Shown here: one piece after another, positions 13,574 to 17,690 of the stretch
How positions within the stretch are numbered: position 1 is the stretch's first letter
Layout: every line of letters begins with the position of its first letter
Assembly (NCBI GenBank): GCA_037969175.1
Contig: JBBKWX010000046.1
Location: forward strand, 1-17,690
Reading direction: 5' to 3'
From: JBBKWX01 sp037969175
GTDB lineage: Bacteria > Bacteroidota > Bacteroidia > AKYH767-A > JBBKVM01
Length of the DNA: 17,690 nt
Notes under the pieces: generated by a model
Databases searched by the model: none
What the model was told of the DNA's origin: nothing
The model's input: the letters and a program-made list of their open reading frames with translations, nothing else
Program-made: the position numbers and the translations under genes

Positions 13574-14023
13574 ATGAGATCGTATACTAATCTTGCTTTT
13601 AAAAGTAGTTTAATGATTTTTATTCTACTGGTTTTCTATTTTCTTTTGATGCGTATTATCGGTTTACATACTATGATTGAACTTCGATATCTCAATTTTT
13701 TCATTTTACTGGGTGGTATTGCTTATTCCCTGAGAAATTTTTTAAAGACGCTTGGAGGAAAGGCAAGCTATCTGGAAAGTCTGGGTTTTGGATTCATGGT
13801 ATCAACTATAAGTAGCTTGTTATTTTCTATATTCATGTTCATTTATCTATTGCATATTGAACCCTCCTTTATGGATTTCCTAATTCAAAATGCACCGTTC
13901 GGATCTTATTTAACTTCTGTATCTGCTCCATTAATAATTTTTATTGAAGGTGCTGCTTCCGGGGCGATCCTTACTTTTGTGTTGATGCAATATTACAAGC
14001 GTTCTCATATTTCCGGAAGTTGA
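13574..14023 (+). CDS. Four-helix inner-membrane protein, DUF4199-like
   Basis: A protein of 149 residues with four predicted membrane helices at about 11-29, 38-55, 72-93 and 116-139, a basic N-terminus and a basic C-terminal tail (YYKRSH). The pattern 'NFFILLGGIAYSLRNFLKTLGGKASYLESLGFGFMVS' (a Gly-rich short loop after helix 2 leading into helix 3) and the size resemble the DUF4199 membrane proteins of Bacteroidota. The function of that family is unknown. The Pfam call is from memory and only moderately sure; the membrane prediction itself is clear. It has its own promoter (13521-13551), so it is not simply part of the DUF4476 transcript. No good terminator follows. Confidence 0.75.
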   Translation: MRSYTNLAFKSSLMIFILLVFYFLLMRIIGLHTMIELRYLNFFILLGGIAYSLRNFLKTLGGKASYLESLGFGFMVSTISSLLFSIFMFIYLLHIEPSFMDFLIQNAPFGSYLTSVSAPLIIFIEGAASGAILTFVLMQYYKRSHISGS

Positions 14024-14093
14024 ATATGAGTTTCGCCTACTAAGTGTTATTCTCAGCTAAGAAAGCTACCGATTAAATGATATGGATTCAGTC
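14024..14093 (+). other. Gene-free segment with a decayed copy of the upstream terminator region
   Basis: The left part of a 422-bp gene-free stretch (14024-14445). TCTCAGCTAAGAAAGCTACCG at 14051 onward resembles TCTCAGCTACTGAAAGCCCTCG at 13453 onward, the region that forms the DUF4476 terminator. Here the stem is lost. Nothing else is recognisable before the MITE-like element. Confidence 0.3.
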
Positions 14094-14360
14094 TTTTTTT
14101 TACCACTGAGTCACAGAGTTTTTTTAATCACAGAGGTCACTGAGTTTTGTTTCCTTATGGATTGATACTCAATTCTAGTGTCACTTATTTCATAGTGTAT
14201 TTCTCGTAAAAGAGAGAATGAGAACACCTTCAAATTAGTATTGACGGCTAAAAAATTACTCTTTATTCTCTTCTTTAAAAGTCTCATATAAAACTATAAA
14301 TCGATGTTTCCTATTTCCGGTGCAGGTTACAGGGCTCTTTGTGCCTCTGTGGTAAAAAAA
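14094..14360. mobile_element. MITE-like non-coding element with terminal inverted repeats
   Basis: A 267-bp block with no ORF. Its left end (TTTTTTTTACCACTGAGTCA from 14094) is an imperfect inverted copy of its right end, which ends CCTCTGTGGTAAAAAAA at 14360; about 25 bp pair with three or so mismatches. Beside the left terminus, the 22-bp unit at 14102 (ACCACTGAGTCACAGAGTTT) is repeated at 14127 (ATCACAGAGGTCACTGAGTT). The interior (about 14205-14280) has a weaker inverted pair, AAAGAGAGAAT against ATTCTCTTCTTT. I see no clear target-site duplication. The CACAGAG/CTCTGTG words remind me of dispersed intergenic repeats in several phyla, but I cannot search for copies. The rest of the gap (14361-14430) is A/T-rich with nothing recognisable. 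Confidence 0.55.
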
Positions 14361-14430
14361 GGATGGATGTAAAAAACTGAAATTTATTCCGGACTTAATA
14401 TTTATTTATCCGAATTATCAATCAATAATT

Positions 14431-14446
14431 TGATTAAATTTAATCA
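14431..14446. promoter_or_regulatory. Perfect 16-bp palindrome touching the Nudix start codon
   Basis: TGATTAAATTTAATCA is identical to its reverse complement; its last base is the A of the ATG at 14446. It could bind a dimeric regulator or, in RNA, pair around the start. All but four of the 16 bases are A or T, so chance is not excluded. No good TAnnTTTG box is seen for this gene. Confidence 0.4.
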
Positions 14447-14898
14447 TGAGTTTTCCTTTCAATGTCAGAGTGTATGGTTTGCTGTGTAATAGCTTTGATG
14501 AAGTTCTTGTGACAGATGAATTGATCTCAGGTTATAGACTGACCAAGTTTCCGGGTGGTGGTTTAGAATTTGGTGAAGGAACTTTGGAATGTATAAAAAG
14601 AGAATGTAAAGAGGAACTGGATCTCGATGTAAATGTGATCTCACATTTTTATACAACTGATTTTTTTGTCGAATCGATTTTTAATAAAGAACAACAGGTG
14701 ATTAGTATCTATTATTTGTTGGAAGCAATGCCGGGCAGCACATTGACCACCTCAACATACGCCGACTTTGAAGGTTTTATAGAAGGTGAGATCCGGTCGA
14801 TACGCTGGTTACAGATCGATTTTGAATTGATCAATGAAGTAAGTTTACCTATAGACAAAAAAGTGTGTGAGTTATTGCTCAGATATTATTCGGCTTGA
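14446..14898 (+). CDS. Nudix hydrolase of unknown substrate
   Basis: A protein of 150 residues, a typical single-domain Nudix length. The box spans 38-60: G38, then E44, then R52-E53-x-x-E56-E57-L-D59-L60. All metal-binding Glu residues are present. Only the late Gly of the consensus (EExG) is replaced by Asp (D59), which occurs in some relatives. 'LTKFPGGGLEFGEGTLECIKREC' is the usual strand-helix arrangement. It should hydrolyse a nucleoside diphosphate linked to another group; the substrate cannot be read. It is not similar enough to the CoA-type Nudix at 7866 to suggest duplication. The start is set by the ATG at 14446. The last 13 bases overlap the convergent RlpA-like gene. Confidence 0.88.
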   Translation: MSFPFNVRVYGLLCNSFDEVLVTDELISGYRLTKFPGGGLEFGEGTLECIKRECKEELDLDVNVISHFYTTDFFVESIFNKEQQVISIYYLLEAMPGSTLTTSTYADFEGFIEGEIRSIRWLQIDFELINEVSLPIDKKVCELLLRYYSA

Positions 14899-15575
14899 AT
14901 AGTTGCACGATTAAAACCATCATCTATCAATTTATCTACCAATTTTTCTGCAGTCTCTTTATCCGGAATATTGGAAAAATAAATTCTATATCTTTCTTTT
15001 CCCGGTTTTCCAACACGCTGAATAAGCAGATCCGAAAAGCCTGTTCTGAGGAAAAGATCCATAGTCATATACAGACAATGCTGTAATGAAAGACCATCCC
15101 AAGCGAGGATTGAGAAATTATTTTTCTTGCCCGGGTTTCCCATTGCATCTACCAATTCCCCGCTGTTATAGCCTTGTTCGGCTTGGGGAGTGATGCAAAT
15201 TTCTTCCAGGCTATCCAATCTTACCTGAGCTGTTCCGCTACGCATCATGCCTACACATTTTGCGGCCGAACGATTCAGATCTATAATCCTTGTTTTGTTA
15301 TAAGGACCGCGATCATTGATTCTAACCACAGTACTTTTTCCATTTTTCACATTCGTTATTCTCAACAAAGTACCGAAAGGAAGTGTTCGATGAGCTGCTG
15401 TGAAATCGTATTCACCTAGTATTTCACCATTCGCAGTCCTGCGTCCTATAAGCATTTGCGCATAGTAGGAAGCTTCACCGCGATCAATTTCCTTGAAAGG
15501 AAAGATTTGGGCATGCAGGGAATTCAGAAAAAAAACAAAAATGAAAGCAAAACTAAATATTATTTTTTTCTGCAT
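14886..15575 (-). CDS. rlpA: RlpA-like protein: DPBB lytic transglycosylase-type domain plus SPOR-like domain
   Basis: A protein of 229 residues from ATG 15575 (a TTG three codons upstream is less likely). The signal peptide is about 1-22 (MQKKIIFSFAFIFVFFLNSLHA); there is no lipobox, unlike proteobacterial RlpA. Residues 33-122 are the double-psi beta-barrel: GEASYYA (33-39), AAHRTLPFGT (60-69), VRINDRGPY (84-92, with the conserved D88) and IIDLNRSAA (97-105). Residues about 165-229 look like a SPOR-type module ('YRIYFSNIPDKETAEKLVDKLIDDGF'), which binds denuded glycan strands at the septum in other bacteria. RlpA cleaves denuded glycan strands in Pseudomonas; catalysis here is inferred. It is the last gene of the E1-murQ-188aa-rlpA operon, nine bases after its neighbour. 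Confidence 0.87.
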   Translation of the reverse strand: MQKKIIFSFAFIFVFFLNSLHAQIFPFKEIDRGEASYYAQMLIGRRTANGEILGEYDFTAAHRTLPFGTLLRITNVKNGKSTVVRINDRGPYNKTRIIDLNRSAAKCVGMMRSGTAQVRLDSLEEICITPQAEQGYNSGELVDAMGNPGKKNNFSILAWDGLSLQHCLYMTMDLFLRTGFSDLLIQRVGKPGKERYRIYFSNIPDKETAEKLVDKLIDDGFNRATIQAE

Positions 15576-15584
15576 ACTTTTCAA

Positions 15585-16151
15585 TTAAGCAAGCCGATGT
15601 GAAATCACACCATTTACTTTTTCAAATAAACTGTTGGGAGAAAAAGTTCTCCAATTTATGTCATTTAATTCTCCGCCAAATACGATATAATAATCCAGAT
15701 TCGCATTAATAAAATCTTGAAGGACATGCTCCCTGAAGTTGACTGCTGCTATCCATCCATCTTCAACCTCATCAAACCATTCCTGGTAATAACAGTCATC
15801 CGAAGTATGAAAATTTAAAATGTTTTCACCAATCAAAATAAATTTATCGATCCCATTTCCCATCATATCTTCCAGGATATCTCTTTTCAGGATCATGATA
15901 TCGTTATTGATCGCATCATTCCATTCGCCAATAAATTCAATAATCGCGTATCCAATTTCATAATCCACATACAGCGTTTTCATGTACATCGTACTCGATC
16001 CAAAATCATCCCACTGGGGGTGGATGTAGAAGTTGTATATGGTCATTGAATACTCAAACTCGTTGTACTCTGTGCCGTAGAATGGAGATAATTCATCGTC
16101 GGCTGAAATGTAGAACTCTCGCCAGTTATAAAAGGGTTCCAGATCCTGCAT
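15585..16151 (-). CDS. Very acidic, aromatic-rich cytosolic protein of unknown family
   Basis: A protein of 188 residues that I do not recognise. It has no signal peptide, membrane segment or Cys-rich motif (a single Cys). By hand count it has about 35 Asp/Glu against 9 Lys/Arg, and about 36 Phe/Tyr/Trp (near 19 percent), both unusual. The middle ('MKTLYVDYEIGYAIIEFIGEW', then 'IMILKRDILEDMMGNGIDKFILIGENILNFH') reads as alternating strands and helices of an alpha/beta fold. The first 40 residues are rich in Tyr/Phe/Glu. It begins three bases after the murQ stop and ends nine bases before the rlpA ATG, so it is surely translated with them. A role linked to cell-wall recycling is possible but rests on position alone. 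Confidence 0.85.
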   Translation of the reverse strand: MQDLEPFYNWREFYISADDELSPFYGTEYNEFEYSMTIYNFYIHPQWDDFGSSTMYMKTLYVDYEIGYAIIEFIGEWNDAINNDIMILKRDILEDMMGNGIDKFILIGENILNFHTSDDCYYQEWFDEVEDGWIAAVNFREHVLQDFINANLDYYIVFGGELNDINWRTFSPNSLFEKVNGVISHRLA

Positions 16152-16154
16152 GCT

Positions 16155-16967
16155 TTACTTTTTTATCGAATCTACGGCAGCCCTTACGCTACCAAATTCT
16201 TTTAATAATTTTTTAGCCTTTTCCTGATCCACACCAGCTTCCGTCATGATCATGCGCTCGCCTCTGCTTACCAATTTGTTATTGCTCAATTGCATATCTA
16301 CCATCTTGTTGCCGCGAACTTTTCCAAGACGGATCATGATCGCTGTAGAGATCATATTCAGCACCAATTTCTGAGCTGTACCCGATTTCATCCTTGTGCT
16401 ACCGGTTACGAATTCGGGACCCACTTCTACCACCACAGGATGATCTGCAAGTAAGGCCAGGGGCGAATCCGGGTTGCAGGTGATGCCACCGGTTGCTATG
16501 CCATTTTTCTTACATTCTGCAAGCGCACCAAGTACATAAGGCGTAGTGCCCGATGCGGCTATACCAATCACAAAATCATTTTGATTGATGCTGTAAGCAA
16601 GCAGATCCTTCCAGCCTTGTTCTGTATCATCCTCTGCAAATTCAACCGCTCTGCGTATGGCTTTATCACCACCGGCGATCAGGCCAATAACTACACCAGG
16701 AGAGATGCCAAAAGTAGGTGGACATTCGCTCGCATCTACTATGCCCAAACGACCGCTAGTACCGGCTCCCATATAAAACAAACGTCCGCCTTTTTTCATG
16801 CGGGGTTCGAGGGCATGTAATAATTTTTCTATATCCGGTATGGCCAGATCAATAGCCAGAGGTACGGTCTTATCCTCCTTGTTGATATTCTCAAGCAAGG
16901 TACGCGTGCTCATCTTTTCCAGATCTGTATATCTGGAATCCTTCTCTGTTATGCGATCTTCTTTCAT
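16155..16967 (-). CDS. murQ: N-acetylmuramic acid 6-phosphate etherase
   Basis: A protein of 270 residues of the SIS-domain family. The diagnostic block GAGTSGRLGIVDASECPPTFG spans 67-87, with E81 and E112 (in 'FAEDD') at the same 31-residue spacing as the two catalytic Glu residues of characterised MurQ (acid and base). 'GIAASGTTPYVLGAL' is the second sugar-phosphate loop, and 'STRMKSGTAQKLVLNMIST' is the family signature. It removes D-lactate from MurNAc-6-phosphate to give GlcNAc-6-phosphate, in the cytosol, during peptidoglycan recycling. A short C-terminal helical tail ends in 'AAVDSIKK'. Intergenic gaps are three bases to the E1 gene upstream and three bases to the acidic protein gene downstream. 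No murP, nagZ, amgK or anmK is in this window. Confidence 0.95.
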   Translation of the reverse strand: MKEDRITEKDSRYTDLEKMSTRTLLENINKEDKTVPLAIDLAIPDIEKLLHALEPRMKKGGRLFYMGAGTSGRLGIVDASECPPTFGISPGVVIGLIAGGDKAIRRAVEFAEDDTEQGWKDLLAYSINQNDFVIGIAASGTTPYVLGALAECKKNGIATGGITCNPDSPLALLADHPVVVEVGPEFVTGSTRMKSGTAQKLVLNMISTAIMIRLGKVRGNKMVDMQLSNNKLVSRGERMIMTEAGVDQEKAKKLLKEFGSVRAAVDSIKK

Positions 16968-16970
16968 GGT

Positions 16971-17690
16971 TTAGCGGAAAAGGGGAGGGTAGGCAACAGG
17001 ATCCACCTCAGTCATCATTGCATAAGCTGTTTCGAAAACGTCATCTATGCTTGGCTTGGAGAAATAATCCCCATCCGTGCCGTAAGCTGGACGGTGTTCC
17101 TTGGCTGAAAGCGTTACCGGAGCTGAATCAAGATGCTGATAGCCCTTTTGTTTTTCAAGCACCTCTTGCAGGATATAAGCAGCTGCTCCACCCGGCACAT
17201 CTTCATCCAGGATCATCAGTCTGTTGGTCTTCTTCAAAGAAGCAGAGATGCGATGATCCAGATCAAATGGAAGCAGAGATTGTACATCGATGAGCTCCAC
17301 GGAAATACCGCTTTCTCTCAAAGCTAATATAGCATCCTGAGCGATCTTCACACAAGAACCATAGGTTACCAAGGTAATGTCAGTGCCTTCGCTCAGCACA
17401 TCGCAATAACCCGGTTTCAAGGCGAATTCTCCCAGATTGGCAGGCAATCTTTCCTTGCTTCTATAGCCATTCAAAGGCTCTATGATAATAGCAGGTTCAT
17501 CCGTCTGTAGCATCGCATTGTAATACGCAGCAGCACGGGTCATATCTCTGGGCACAAGAACATGGATCCCTCTTACGGTTCCCAGGATCATGGACATGGG
17601 CGAACCCGAATGCCAGATGCCTTCAAGTCTATGTCCGCGGGTACGTATGATGACAGGTGCTTTTTGTCCGCCCTTGGTGCGGTATTGCAA
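16971..17690 (-). CDS. 2-oxoacid dehydrogenase E1, beta-type C-terminal part (5' end outside window)
   Basis: 239 residues are visible; the first codon at the edge is not an ATG in a start context, so the gene continues beyond the window. The sequence is the C-terminal half of an E1-beta/transketolase-like subunit: 'PVIIRTRGHRLEGIWHSGSP', 'GIHVLVPRDMTRAAAYYN', 'DITLVTYGSCVKIAQDAIL', 'ISVELIDVQSLLPFD', 'DEDVPGGAAAYILQEVL' and 'PAYGTDGDYFSKPS'. In Bacteroidota, such beta parts are often fused to the alpha part in one protein of about 650-800 residues that works on branched-chain 2-oxoacids; I expect that here but cannot see the alpha half. The complex makes acyl-CoA from a 2-oxoacid with ThDP. 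It is the first visible gene of the murQ operon. Confidence 0.88.
   Translation of the reverse strand: MQYRTKGGQKAPVIIRTRGHRLEGIWHSGSPMSMILGTVRGIHVLVPRDMTRAAAYYNAMLQTDEPAIIIEPLNGYRSKERLPANLGEFALKPGYCDVLSEGTDITLVTYGSCVKIAQDAILALRESGISVELIDVQSLLPFDLDHRISASLKKTNRLMILDEDVPGGAAAYILQEVLEKQKGYQHLDSAPVTLSAKEHRPAYGTDGDYFSKPSIDDVFETAYAMMTEVDPVAYPPLFR

Noticed and set aside
14072..14085. Shared 14-mer ATTAAATGATATGG, also at 1211-1224
   Set aside because: One A/T-rich 14-mer shared over 17.7 kb with no similarity around it is within chance expectation.
7866..14898. The two Nudix genes as a recent duplication
   Set aside because: Apart from the Nudix box they share little; one has CoA-type signatures and 214 residues, the other has neither and 150 residues.

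Overview
The window looks like an ordinary chromosomal stretch of a low-GC member of the Bacteroidota, probably around the Chitinophagales, Saprospirales or Sphingobacteriales; the exact order cannot be fixed from this sequence. The evidence is a lamin-tail protein with a type IX secretion sorting domain, a DUF4476 protein, a WG-repeat protein, a fused-type 2-oxoacid dehydrogenase E1 and several promoters with the Bacteroidota -7 word TAnnTTTG. Nearly all genes lack a Shine-Dalgarno sequence. I see no rRNA, tRNA, CRISPR array, transposase or phage gene.

Layout. Positions 80-3547 hold small envelope genes: a membrane-anchored SRPBCC/GyrI-like protein (minus), a short lipoprotein, a secreted lamin-tail protein and a small outer-membrane barrel. 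Positions 3711-5954 (minus) hold a lipoprotein related to M49 metallopeptidases, followed by a secreted protein with a TonB-like C-terminal domain. Positions 6081-8510 (plus) hold an ABC exporter followed 9 nt later by a CoA-pyrophosphatase-type Nudix hydrolase. An atypical PlsC-like acyltransferase (8452-9240, minus) overlaps that Nudix gene tail to tail and is divergent from a 701-residue WG-repeat protein (9345-11450). A branched-chain aminotransferase (11457-12524, minus) is divergent from a DUF4476 protein and a four-helix membrane protein. A 422-bp gene-free stretch follows, most of it a MITE-like element with terminal inverted repeats. A second Nudix gene (14446-14898) is then met tail to tail by a compact minus-strand operon.

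That operon reads, in transcription order: 2-oxoacid dehydrogenase E1 (cut by the window edge), murQ, an unrecognised very acidic and aromatic 188-residue protein, and an RlpA-like DPBB/SPOR protein. The intergenic gaps are only 3, 3 and 9 nt. It pairs MurNAc-6-phosphate recycling with a probable cell-wall glycan-strand enzyme and puts an unknown protein between them; this is the best lead in the window.

Regulation is unusually readable. There are five convincing rho-independent terminators or terminator-like hairpins, divergent promoters at 9245-9309, two promoters placed so close to the ATG that the mRNAs may be leaderless (6081 and 9240), a 12-bp direct repeat upstream of the aminotransferase, a perfect 16-bp palindrome touching the start codon of the second Nudix gene, and one strong Shine-Dalgarno sequence. 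I did not find a clearly new multi-gene defence or mobile system.
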